From Ruminococcus sp. (lineage in GTDB: Bacteria > Bacillota_A > Clostridia > Oscillospirales > Ruminococcaceae), in contig NZ_JAEEMU010000038.1 in NCBI RefSeq assembly GCF_016283395.1, positions 1 to 64,000 of the forward strand: a stretch of 64,000 nt of DNA, written 5' to 3'. Under the pieces are notes generated by a model, which saw only the letters and a program-made list of their open reading frames with translations, was not told the DNA's origin and made no database searches. Below are positions 1-7,541 of the stretch, piece by piece. Within the stretch, counting starts at the first letter, position 1; each line of letters starts with the position of its first letter. The position numbers and the translations under genes are program-made.

Positions 1-57
1 AAGCAAAGAAAACATTCACAGGAACGCAGATATTCTTCCCAATGGAGTATTTCAGTT

Positions 58-780
58 ATGAAAAAATTGACCGCAACACAAATAAAGGTCATAGCTATAA
101 TTGCTATGACCTTAGACCACATTGCATATACTTTTCTTCCAGCCGGTACGGCTCCCCATTATATCCTGCACCTTATCGGTAAGACAACGGCTCCCATTAT
201 GTGCTTCTTTCTTGCTGAAGGTTTCAGGCATACACATGATAAAAAGAGGTACTTACTCAGATTACTATTGTTCGCTGCCATAAGTCAGCCTGTATATTAT
301 ATATATGTATACGGAAGTGTCCCCGACAGTGTACTGCGGTTTATAAGCAGTCTGAACTTCTTATTTGCGCTGGTGCTTTCGTTCATCTGCTTGCTGATCC
401 TGACGAATGATAAGCTGGACTTTACAGCCAAAGGTATATTAACTGCAATTACAATTTCATTCGCACAGTTTGTGGACTGGGGCTATATAATTCCGGTCTG
501 GACTATAATATTTTTCTTTTTCAATAATGACAGGTGTAAGATGCTGGTTGCATTTATTGCAGCAACGATAATAATTCTGCCGGTAACATTCCTTAAATAC
601 TACGACAGCTTTGTAGCTTTCTCTTTCAATTATGGTGCGCTGCTCGCTTTGATACCGATACATCTATATAGCGGTGAGCGTGACCGAAGCAGCACTCCTT
701 TGAAAAAGAAAATCAATCGTTGGTTTTTCTATGTTTACTATCCGATGCACATGATGATTCTTATCATCGCCAATAAATAG
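58..780 (+). CDS. TraX family membrane protein
   Basis: A 240-aa polytopic membrane protein. The start, with a Lys-Leu-Thr N-terminus and a DHIAY motif near residue 22, the KTTAPIMCFFLAEGF segment near residue 42, and the C-terminal RWFFYVYYPMHMM stretch are typical of the TraX family. The family is named after F-plasmid TraX (pilin acetylation), but chromosomal Firmicutes members have no proven role. About seven hydrophobic segments are visible. GGAG lies about 11 bp upstream of the ATG. Its 3' end is repeated in degenerate form near 4.4 kb, flanking the two MACPF genes. Family confidence is high; the function is unknown. Confidence 0.85.
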   Translation: MKKLTATQIKVIAIIAMTLDHIAYTFLPAGTAPHYILHLIGKTTAPIMCFFLAEGFRHTHDKKRYLLRLLLFAAISQPVYYIYVYGSVPDSVLRFISSLNFLFALVLSFICLLILTNDKLDFTAKGILTAITISFAQFVDWGYIIPVWTIIFFFFNNDRCKMLVAFIAATIIILPVTFLKYYDSFVAFSFNYGALLALIPIHLYSGERDRSSTPLKKKINRWFFYVYYPMHMMILIIANK

Positions 781-805
781 AGGCGGTACAATTGCAACGC
801 CTCTA
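778..805 (+). terminator. hairpin after traX
   Basis: Arms TAGAGGCG and CGCCTCTA form an 8-bp stem that begins at the traX stop codon. The following tract is AT-rich but lacks a clean T-run, so termination is plausible but may be weak. It lies between convergent genes. The same structure recurs after the traX remnant at 4498. Confidence 0.5.
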
Positions 806-834
806 TCATGATTATATTATACAAATAATATATG

Positions 835-2424
835 CTAACGTATCATCGCCATATAAATTCTATTACCAAACATACTATCATTTAGGTCGGCGCCTTGTGC
901 GCTGTCGGCCCATTTTATTATATAATGATTAGCATCAGTAGGAGTCCTGTCTAAATATGCTTCTAATTTTCTTATAGGCTTATAATGCTTATCCCTGGTA
1001 ATATTCATATATACATATGTACCATCAAAACCTAGACCAAAAACATTTTCAAAACTGACATCTGAAAATGTTTTTTTATTAATTGAAGGTCTACTATTGA
1101 GATCCTGTCTAATTGTTTCATAAGATACTTTTATTCCATTTTCGTCTGTAAGCTCAACTGGAACTCTTGTATCTGTCCATTCCTTAGACGCTATAATATC
1201 AGCCAGCACTTTCATTTGCTGTCTAAGATTGTTTTTACTGCTAATGACTTTATTTAATTCCTCAGATGTGAAAAGTTCTTCTTTCGGGTAACAATATCTT
1301 GTACACAGGATATTTGTGATGGCTCTACTCTTTGGTCCCATTTTATAACATAAATATATGATATCAGCTGGAGTACCTTGACTTATTTTATAACCGTGAT
1401 TAAGGTCGGTCTCAAGTAGATTATAACCATTAGGACGTTTGCGCTTAGCATCCTCACAGTTCCTTCCTGTGACAAACTTAATATCTACGATATATGAAGC
1501 ACTTGTAATATTGGCTTCGATTTTTGCATACTCATCTTCATAATAGTTCTGAAGTTGTTTTTGACGATTGCTGTTTTCAGCAAACTTCCATACAGGAATT
1601 AAATTCTCATTGCTGTATATACCGCAAAAAACAGCTGTATTCTTATCAACACTGTCAGACCATTTTTGATATGCGGTTGGAAAACTTTTCATAGAAGCAC
1701 AAGCTAAACCGTTTCCGCCTAAAGCTGTGGCAGTAAAGAAAGCATTAGAAGCAATAATCTCAGCTGCTTCATTCCATTCTGCAGTAGTTTCATTATTAAC
1801 GATATTGCCTATACCGAATTTCAGTTTAGTATTGATATTCTGAGAATGTGAGGCACTATCCTTATGATAAGAAAGCGAAGCATCCGCACGTCCACCATAT
1901 ATGCCACCTGTTATAAGATGGGTGCCGTACTTTCTGAATAATACTTCAGGAGAAACATTACTGTCATTGAGCTCTTTTGAAAAATCTTCATCGAGCTTAT
2001 TTATGTATTCGTTTTCGTCAAGCCATACTTTGGCAATCTTCCTTATAGCTACTATTTTAGTAAATACTCGATCAGACTCAGTGCTGTCTTCCTTGGTAAA
2101 ACCAAAGCTGATACCAGCACTAAATATACTGTATTTAGCATTCAACGAATCTGTCATCTGAAACTTTTCATACAGATTTTCAACGGATTCTTCTGTTTCG
2201 GCTCTGTATTCTGTTTTGTTTTCAATTTTGATGCTGATATGATCCTGAGATCTGTACTCTTCTTTAAGCATAGGATGCAATGAACATATCATATCGGTAT
2301 CCGTAGCTAATGTATTCAAACCATATCCAAGTACATTCCTGCCTTTACCTTCATTGAAAGTAAACTGCAAAGGTTGATTTGTGTTGTTTTCGAGGTTGTT
2401 GATTTCTTCAGTTGTTTTTGCCAT
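835..2424 (-). CDS. MACPF-domain pore-forming-like protein 1
   Basis: A 529-aa protein. It carries the MACPF signature Y-G-T-H-x7-G-G starting at Tyr166 (YGTHLITGGIYGG). The C-terminal ~190 residues contain three units with a D-L-N ... [IV]-Y-[LM] pattern, which fits an MABP/beta-prism membrane-binding module. MACPF proteins oligomerise into membrane pores, and bacterial members act in antagonism or host interaction. No signal peptide is visible, so any export would be unconventional or through lysis. I chose the internal ATG because AAGGAG lies 9 bp before it; an earlier in-frame ATG at 2469 has no such site. It is paralogous to the next MACPF gene. Confidence 0.85.
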   Translation of the reverse strand: MAKTTEEINNLENNTNQPLQFTFNEGKGRNVLGYGLNTLATDTDMICSLHPMLKEEYRSQDHISIKIENKTEYRAETEESVENLYEKFQMTDSLNAKYSIFSAGISFGFTKEDSTESDRVFTKIVAIRKIAKVWLDENEYINKLDEDFSKELNDSNVSPEVLFRKYGTHLITGGIYGGRADASLSYHKDSASHSQNINTKLKFGIGNIVNNETTAEWNEAAEIIASNAFFTATALGGNGLACASMKSFPTAYQKWSDSVDKNTAVFCGIYSNENLIPVWKFAENSNRQKQLQNYYEDEYAKIEANITSASYIVDIKFVTGRNCEDAKRKRPNGYNLLETDLNHGYKISQGTPADIIYLCYKMGPKSRAITNILCTRYCYPKEELFTSEELNKVISSKNNLRQQMKVLADIIASKEWTDTRVPVELTDENGIKVSYETIRQDLNSRPSINKKTFSDVSFENVFGLGFDGTYVYMNITRDKHYKPIRKLEAYLDRTPTDANHYIIKWADSAQGADLNDSMFGNRIYMAMIR

Positions 2425-2465
2425 GATAGATCGCTCCTTTTTAATAATACCTGATTCCGCAAAAC

Positions 2466-2738
2466 TCAAAACGCTTCAGCGATTCTGAGGAAAGTACAAA
2501 TCCAGCCGTTAGAGTGACCGAGCGCAAGTCGTAATTTACGTGCGTGATCAGTCAGATGACCTGCGATCAGAATTAGATTGTCGATCACAGTCCGGATTCT
2601 TCTGCGCTTAATCGTGCTGTGACGGATGGGCATATCATTGCCTTTCATCGCTGCTGTTCCAATGATGCGAAGAATGTTGTAAGAGATCATCGTGAGTTTC
2701 AGAATTAGTACGTTGGTTTCAAATTTGCTATGTTTCAT
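2466..2738 (-). pseudogene. IS1380-type transposase C-terminal remnant
   Basis: A 90-aa open stretch whose sequence (ILRIIGTAAMKG, then KRRRIRTVIDNLILIAGHL and HARKL) matches what I know of the C-terminal end of IS1380-family DDE transposases. The catalytic part is absent. It sits exactly between the two MACPF genes, which suggests that an insertion sequence took part in building or separating the pair. No intact terminal repeats are recognisable. The frame is open only for this tail. Confidence 0.7.
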
Positions 2739-2754
2739 TTTTATTCAGTATATA

Positions 2755-4212
2755 TTATTTCTTGTAGCGAATAAAGATATCATCTGTTTTACCACCGCAG
2801 CCTTTGTTTACGTCTGCAATCTCCCTGCTATTCTTCCATGTTACGGTACTCCAATCACGCCCCTTTGCTTTTGAAGTAGAACTGCAATCAACGTCAAGGC
2901 GGCGAATAGGAGCATATTCTTTATCTTTAGTGGTAAGCAGATAAATATATTTACCTCCTCCATTATGATTAAGATCCTCTGCATGGCGGCTATACGATGC
3001 CCTAATGCCGTCAGGCGCCAAAACATTACAAGTCATTGGTTTCAGCTCCTTATCATCGTATTCACACAGAATATTTGTAACAGCATTTGCCTTACCGCCT
3101 AATTTATAGCAAAGATAAATATAATCCGTATCAGAACCACAGCCTTTATTTAGGTCAGCATCAATCAGATAATAACCTCTAGGGCACTTTTCTTTAGCTC
3201 TATTCGGCTTACTGTCATAAACGATCACAATATCATTTATATATGAATCATTTGAAGCAAGTACTCCGTCAATTTCAGCAATCCTTGAATCATAATACTT
3301 CATCAGTTCGCTTCTTCGTGCTGTATTTGTAGTTAATTCCCATACAGGAACAAATGCTCCATTTTCTGGAATACCACAAAATACACTATTAGACTTATTA
3401 AACGAAGAAAGCCAGTTTTTATAAGCTGAAGGGAAACTGTCCATCGATGTGGTGTCAAAAGCTGTTCCACCAATAGAAGAAGCATGAAAATTCGAACGGG
3501 ATGACATATTTTTCACGAAATTACTCCATTCTGTACTGGTGCTTACTTTAGCAATATCCTTGAAGCCTGCTTCAGCCTTAGTTTTAATTTCTGATGTTTC
3601 CTCATCTGTATTCTTAAGAGTTGACAGACTGACATCAGCACGTCCGCCATAGTATGCGCCAACGATAAGATGAGTTCCGTATCTTTCAAATAACGTAATC
3701 GGCGACAATGACGAGTTAAGATCTGCAGAAAACTCAGTATCCAGATTCTGGATATAATTACTTAGCTTTGAACGCTCGCGATATATAGTAGTCAGTGCAT
3801 AGATCTTTGTGTAAGCTCTTTCCTCAGTGCTATTTTTAGAATTTGAATACTCAGCTGTAAATCCTGCCTTAAATCCACAGAACGAAGCGTCTGCAGATGT
3901 TTTAAGAGAAAATCTCTCAGACAAATCTGTGAGTGATTCTTCTACAGCGCACTTAAAGTCGGTAGACGGCATTGACACTTCGTCAATGTTGCTTTCTGTT
4001 CTGCCACTTGCATTGAGTATTGGATGAACACGGGTAACGTCTCTTATTCCTGGGTATTTAGCAGTCAATGCATTGATTCCATATCCGATTACTGTGTTAG
4101 TCTTTTCGGCAGGTGTTGGTGCTGTAGGTCTTGTTCGACGATTACCTGTTCTTACAGTTCTTGCAGTAGCATGTGCAAGGCCCTTTAATTCTGTTGATGA
4201 CATTTTTTCCAT
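2755..4212 (-). CDS. MACPF-domain pore-forming-like protein 2
   Basis: A 485-aa paralogue of the neighbouring MACPF protein. The signature YGTHLIVGAYYGG begins at Tyr178. From about residue 345 three beta-prism-like units are visible, each with D-[LV]-N followed by I-[YF]-[LI] (DADLNKGCG..YIYLCYK, EDLNHNGGGKYIYL, ADVNKGCGG..DIFIRYK). This threefold pattern is expected for an MABP-type beta-prism that binds membranes or glycans. The start has AAGGAGA about 7 bp upstream. There is no signal peptide; the N-terminus is Thr/Arg/Pro-rich. The predicted role, by family, is pore formation. Confidence 0.85.
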   Translation of the reverse strand: MEKMSSTELKGLAHATARTVRTGNRRTRPTAPTPAEKTNTVIGYGINALTAKYPGIRDVTRVHPILNASGRTESNIDEVSMPSTDFKCAVEESLTDLSERFSLKTSADASFCGFKAGFTAEYSNSKNSTEERAYTKIYALTTIYRERSKLSNYIQNLDTEFSADLNSSLSPITLFERYGTHLIVGAYYGGRADVSLSTLKNTDEETSEIKTKAEAGFKDIAKVSTSTEWSNFVKNMSSRSNFHASSIGGTAFDTTSMDSFPSAYKNWLSSFNKSNSVFCGIPENGAFVPVWELTTNTARRSELMKYYDSRIAEIDGVLASNDSYINDIVIVYDSKPNRAKEKCPRGYYLIDADLNKGCGSDTDYIYLCYKLGGKANAVTNILCEYDDKELKPMTCNVLAPDGIRASYSRHAEDLNHNGGGKYIYLLTTKDKEYAPIRRLDVDCSSTSKAKGRDWSTVTWKNSREIADVNKGCGGKTDDIFIRYKK

Positions 4213-4365
4213 AACAATCTCTCCTTAAAAAATAATAATTATTTGATTTATATATTCTGTCTGTAGGAATACCGTTCGGCGCCTGAACTTTTCCTTACCT
4301 CTGTGGTATGGTCTTATTATATCATGGCAAAATGCTCTTGTGTTCAGAATTACAAATTTGTAATC

Positions 4366-4500
4366 TTGAAAATAACGATACATTTGTATAATGGCAAGCA
4401 TAACCGCAGCAGAACTCCATTGAAAAAGAAAATCTCTCGTTGGTTCTTCTATGTTTACTATCCGCTGCACATGATGATTCTTATCATTGTCCCAAAATAG
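4366..4500 (+). pseudogene. degenerate traX 3' end
   Basis: The reading frame IHLYNGKHNRSRTPLKKK followed by RWFFYVYYPLHMMIL is a near copy of the last ~42 residues of the traX gene at the left edge. Homology starts near 4370 and runs through the stop into the same kind of terminator hairpin. The rest of the gene is absent. With intact traX it forms imperfect direct repeats on either side of the MACPF module. Confidence 0.75.
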
Positions 4501-4525
4501 AGGCAGTACAAATGCACCGCCTCTA
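4498..4525 (+). terminator. hairpin after traX remnant
   Basis: Arms TAGAGGC and GCCTCTA are followed by TTTTGATTATG. It is homologous in place and sequence to the hairpin after intact traX. Confidence 0.45.
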
Positions 4526-4531
4526 TTTTGA

Positions 4532-4645
4532 TTATGTATTATATATAGGCTGATTACACACTTCGGTTATCTGAGGCAGTGCATTCTTATCAATAACATC
4601 AGTAAACACCTTAGCTGTGTTAAACTTTCCGCTTAATTCTAACAT
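4532..4645 (-). pseudogene. truncated rtcB 5' end
   Basis: A 37-codon frame starting MLELSGKFNTAKVF and containing QITEVCNQP. This matches the conserved start of Firmicutes-type RtcB RNA ligases (pattern M-x-E-x-x-G-K-x-x-T-A-K-V-F ... C-N-Q). Family homology stops after the CNQP, where the traX-remnant module begins. GAAAGGA precedes the ATG, and the preceding phosphatase gene ends 24 bp upstream, so rtcB was the distal gene of that operon. RtcB joins 2',3'-cyclic phosphate or 3'-phosphate RNA ends to 5'-OH ends; none of the catalytic residues remain here. Confidence 0.7.
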
Positions 4646-4669
4646 AATAGCATTCCTTTCAAAACAAGT

Positions 4670-5128
4670 TTATTTATTCAATTCTTTCCATACCCGATGC
4701 AGTATTGCATAAACGTACTCATTATAATCCGTTTCATCGGTTGGAGGTATATCAAGTACCTCTCTGGCAAACGCTCCAACTGCACGGGAACGTGACACTC
4801 CTGCAAAACAGTGTATAAGTAGAGTATCAACATCCTCTGAGTGAGCCTTTATAAATTTGACAATAGCTATCGCCTGTGGAAAAGAGATAAGTCTCAGCCC
4901 ATGCTCAGGTTCTTCGATATCGTCAAAATATAGAGTCAGAACATCCTTGCAATACTTGTTTTTCTTAAGTTCAAAGCCGAAGCCACCACCATATGTGTCC
5001 TGAATTGAGATAGCTGCATAAGTATCGGTCTTTTCAGCGTATTCGGTAACGCCTGGTTCACAGAAATGCCTCATTACATAGCGAAGGGCGTTTCTGGCGG
5101 AAGTAACTAATATTCTCGGCTTTTTTAT
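4670..5128 (-). CDS. dual-specificity/tyrosine phosphatase-like protein
   Basis: The active-site loop HCFAGVSRS fits the H-C-x5-R phosphatase motif (Cys107, Arg113 when counted from 5128). The first ATG is at 5074, but 18 codons before it also look coding (KKPRILVTSARNALRYV), and the only good ribosome site, AAGGAGAGG at 5134-5142, sits just before ATT-ATA at 5131-5126. I therefore prefer an unusual AUU or AUA start, giving about 152 aa. A 134-aa protein from the ATG at 5074 remains possible. It lies between another phosphatase and the rtcB stub in one minus-strand operon. Confidence 0.7.
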   Translation of the reverse strand: MKKPRILVTSARNALRYVMRHFCEPGVTEYAEKTDTYAAISIQDTYGGGFGFELKKNKYCKDVLTLYFDDIEEPEHGLRLISFPQAIAIVKFIKAHSEDVDTLLIHCFAGVSRSRAVGAFAREVLDIPPTDETDYNEYVYAILHRVWKELNK

Positions 5129-5156
5129 AATTACCTCTCCTTAAGACTCATCTTAT

Positions 5157-5497
5157 CTACCACATCTGATAATACATATTTTCGCTCTGTATATTGGTTA
5201 TAATCAATGGAACAGCATCTATCATTTTTCTTTTACTGTCCCATGATAACTTGCCAAAAAATGACAGTGAACGAAGTGGTTTGACGCCGAATGTGTAATT
5301 GTATGTATGCATTGTTCTTTTGCAAACTATTTTTCCAGATGAGGAACGATACTTATTAAACCATATTTCGACAGGGATTTCTTCGCATCCATACTTGAAA
5401 TAGGTGCAAACAGCATATGCATCCCAGAAATAATATTTATCAAATACACATACAGGCTTTGTTACTGTAAATGAAGCGTATACAGGCTGCTTTTTTT
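5157..5497 (-). pseudogene. out-of-frame C-terminal part of the phosphatase gene
   Basis: An open frame of about 110 codons without its own start. It begins in the A7 run (minus-strand sense) near the end of the upstream phosphatase gene and reads QPVYASFTVTKPVCVF ... NYTFGVKPLRSL and ends MYYQMW. It looks coding and fills an otherwise empty gap before the next gene's ribosome site. Restoring one base in the A7 run fuses it to the upstream gene as a 333-aa protein. Either the gene is broken by a homopolymer deletion, or slippage on A7 makes both forms. Confidence 0.6.
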
Positions 5498-6157
5498 CAG
5501 CAGAGCGTTTATAATCTCCTCGGCAGTATGGTACAGCATATTTCCCTCTGATAATGCTTTCTCAAGCTCACATTTAAGGTCAACGGCTGAATTTCCATCC
5601 TCATGTGTATAGCCTTCAAGGATTGTTTCTGGCAATTGCATTTTAGATATATGCGTCCTTAGAGTCTCTGCATCAACAGCGTAATAGTATTTGTTATCAT
5701 GGTATCTCTTATGCTGTTCAAGCGCATCAAATATCTTATGGTAAACTACTTGATTAGGATAATAATTATAATTCGTGAAAATCGATATTCCTGAATGATA
5801 AAAATGTTCCAGTATTGCAGCGGCAGTGGCTGCGCTTCTGCTTTGACCGTATTCGCACTGACAGATAATATCCCTCCCCTTATCGTATGCGCTGTAGACA
5901 AATGCGGCAATATCTGGAGCTTCAGGAAAATAAGTATCGTATGTGTATCCCTTACGTCTAAGGACATCAAGGTCAAGATCGTCAAGTTCGCTATAAAAGA
6001 CAGTATCACAGACGCCGCTATAATCAACGTGTGAGTAATCTTCGTCAATACGCTTTATCGCCGGATCGTAAAAGCTGATAACAGCGGTATTTTTGGGGAA
6101 CTTGCCATCTGCAATAATGGACTCAATTGCTTCCCTTGAATATACAGATACTCTCAT
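5462..6157 (-). CDS. CX5R phosphatase-like protein (frameshifted at 3' end)
   Basis: A 231-aa product with the cysteine-phosphatase loop C-E-Y-G-Q-S-R-S near residues 101-108, of the dual-specificity/tyrosine phosphatase type. The start at 6157 has GGAGG 5 bp upstream; a TTG immediately before it is less likely. The C-terminus beyond ...NALLKK comes from a frame shifted at an A7 run, and a further ~110 codons are open in the next frame. It starts 12 bp after the ATPase gene stop, so the two are co-transcribed. The substrate is unknown; RNA or protein phosphate removal is an inference from the rtcB context. Confidence 0.65.
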   Translation of the reverse strand: MRVSVYSREAIESIIADGKFPKNTAVISFYDPAIKRIDEDYSHVDYSGVCDTVFYSELDDLDLDVLRRKGYTYDTYFPEAPDIAAFVYSAYDKGRDIICQCEYGQSRSAATAAAILEHFYHSGISIFTNYNYYPNQVVYHKIFDALEQHKRYHDNKYYYAVDAETLRTHISKMQLPETILEGYTHEDGNSAVDLKCELEKALSEGNMLYHTAEEIINALLKKSSLYTLHLQ

Positions 6158-6169
6158 CAATACCTCCGA

Positions 6170-7201
6170 TCATCTATCCAAACGCCAATGTATCTTTGAT
6201 AGTCTCTTTCCGCTGCGTGTGCTTTTATATCCTTCGCAGTACCTGTTGAACCAATTATCAAACTCGTCTATCTTAATCTCAAGGCAATCCGATGTTCCTG
6301 CGTGATGCGGTAGCGGTATGAACAGGACACCATCACCATAGAATCCTTCTTCATACATTATGATATCATAGGAGGTGAGCGTATATATCAGTCCTTTAAG
6401 AAACAGAATGCAGGCGTTTTGCTCCCATACTTCGATATTAGACAGCAATTTACAGTGCAATACAGTATCAACGCGGTTAAGATAGCAGATGATTTTGGCG
6501 TCTTCACGGTCAATATCGAAAAGTCTGATATTTTGGCTGAAATACGACCAGACATTTTTGAAATATGATTTGAATGATTCTATGCTGAATTCCTTATCGT
6601 GCGATATTCCCCAGTAAACCTGTTCTGATTCTTTAAGCAATGAGGCTCGTTTCTCATCACGTTCCTGATTTTGCTCAAATTTTGCATGGATATACGCCCG
6701 TGTGATAACTGCAAAATCTCCACAGAACTCACGAATGACCAGCCTATCCTGAATTCCATATCCTGCTTCCTTCTGAGAAGAAGTCATCATGAAACGCTTT
6801 CCTGACTCATAGAACGAATTGAATATCAGTATCAGCTCATTCTGGATAGCTTCCTTGCCGGCAAGCTCCTGAATATCGTCTACCAGCAGTACATCAGCCT
6901 GAGTATACTTTTCGCGGAACTGCTTCGCTGAATCGCAGTTAAGAAGAGCATCCACCAGTAAAGACATCATCTCCGCTGTTGTTGTGAGGATTACCGTTTG
7001 CTCAGGAGTATTCTGCTCAATTGTATTCTTGACCGCATAAAGTAGGTGTGTTTTGCCTGTTGCAGTTCCTCCAAATAAAGCTAACGGCTTGGAAGAAGCG
7101 TCCTCCGCAAATCGTTTTGCTGCCTCATAAGCTTTACTATTGGCTTTTGTGACCTCAAAGCCGTCAAATGTATACTGTCTGCCTTTTTTAATATCATGCA
7201 T
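6170..7201 (-). CDS. DnaA/DnaC-like AAA+ ATPase
   Basis: A 343-aa protein with Walker A GGTATGKTH near residue 43, Walker B ADVLLVDDIQELAG near residue 105, and a sensor-like MMTSS segment, as in the DnaA/DnaC/IstB branch of AAA+ ATPases. The C-terminal ~170 residues lack the DnaA DNA-binding helices, so it is not the chromosomal initiator. The ATG at 7201 has GGAGGG 6 bp upstream; the TTG at 7219 overlaps the upstream small gene stop and is rejected. It is second in an operon with a 37-aa protein, two phosphatases and the rtcB stub. Confidence 0.75.
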   Translation of the reverse strand: MHDIKKGRQYTFDGFEVTKANSKAYEAAKRFAEDASSKPLALFGGTATGKTHLLYAVKNTIEQNTPEQTVILTTTAEMMSLLVDALLNCDSAKQFREKYTQADVLLVDDIQELAGKEAIQNELILIFNSFYESGKRFMMTSSQKEAGYGIQDRLVIREFCGDFAVITRAYIHAKFEQNQERDEKRASLLKESEQVYWGISHDKEFSIESFKSYFKNVWSYFSQNIRLFDIDREDAKIICYLNRVDTVLHCKLLSNIEVWEQNACILFLKGLIYTLTSYDIIMYEEGFYGDGVLFIPLPHHAGTSDCLEIKIDEFDNWFNRYCEGYKSTRSGKRLSKIHWRLDR

Positions 7202-7215
7202 AATTTGCCCTCCAA

Positions 7216-7329
7216 TCAACTATTTTTTAGCGTATATATAGGTGAACCTGAGCCATATCCCTGATAAACCTGATTTCCTTTGATTGTATAAATAGGTGAA
7301 CCGGAACCATAACCTTGATAAACTCTCAT
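7216..7329 (-). CDS. 37-aa protein made of two near-identical repeats
   Basis: A small gene with AAGGAGG 6 bp before the ATG. The product is two copies of VYQGYGSGSPIYT separated by IKGNQ, with MR in front and LKNS at the end. Gly/Tyr/Ser-rich beta-type repeats of this kind suggest a tiny beta-structure or an oligomer-forming subunit. It is the first gene of the ATPase/phosphatase/rtcB operon; its stop lies 14 bp before the ATPase ATG. I do not recognise a named family with certainty. The exact duplication and strong ribosome site argue that it is translated. Confidence 0.65.
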   Translation of the reverse strand: MRVYQGYGSGSPIYTIKGNQVYQGYGSGSPIYTLKNS

Positions 7330-7372
7330 ATAAGTCCTCCTTATTGGAAATGCTTTTTTTCTTTCTGATGTT

Positions 7373-7408
7373 ATTATATCACACCTAATATCCCTAAAAG
7401 GGGATATT
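7373..7408 (-). promoter_or_regulatory. promoter with palindrome in place of the -35 box
   Basis: Read on the minus strand, the -10 is TGATATAAT (hexamer at 7373-7378). The position of the -35 is covered by an inverted repeat, AATATCCC-N6-GGGATATT (7387-7408), centred 19.5 bp upstream of the -10 hexamer. No TTGACA-like hexamer is present. It drives the 37-aa gene operon. Four further promoters between 11.0 and 13.8 kb have the same geometry. Confidence 0.6.
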
Positions 7409-7491
7409 TATTGTGCTGTTGCCTGAGTATGCAAAAAGGCAACACTATGCGTAAACTGTTTTGAATCATTATTCTTTGTACAATTAACAAC

Positions 7492-7529
7492 AAAAGACCT
7501 GACATTGATTTTGAAATGTCAGGTCTTTT
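7492..7529. terminator. strong bidirectional terminator
   Basis: A perfect 15-bp stem, AAAAGACCTGACATT / AATGTCAGGTCTTTT, with an 8-nt loop and T-runs at both ends. It terminates the minus-strand ADP-ribosylglycohydrolase gene, which ends at 7542. Confidence 0.85.
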
Positions 7530-7541
7530 TCTTATATAAAA

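Noticed and set aside
4303..4500. The traX-like frame at 4303 as an intact small gene
   Set aside because: Only the last ~42 residues match TraX; the upstream part is unrelated and there is no ribosome site.
6170..7201. The AAA+ protein as chromosomal DnaA marking oriC
   Set aside because: It lacks the C-terminal DnaA DNA-binding helix-turn-helix, and there are no dnaN or DnaA-box clusters nearby.
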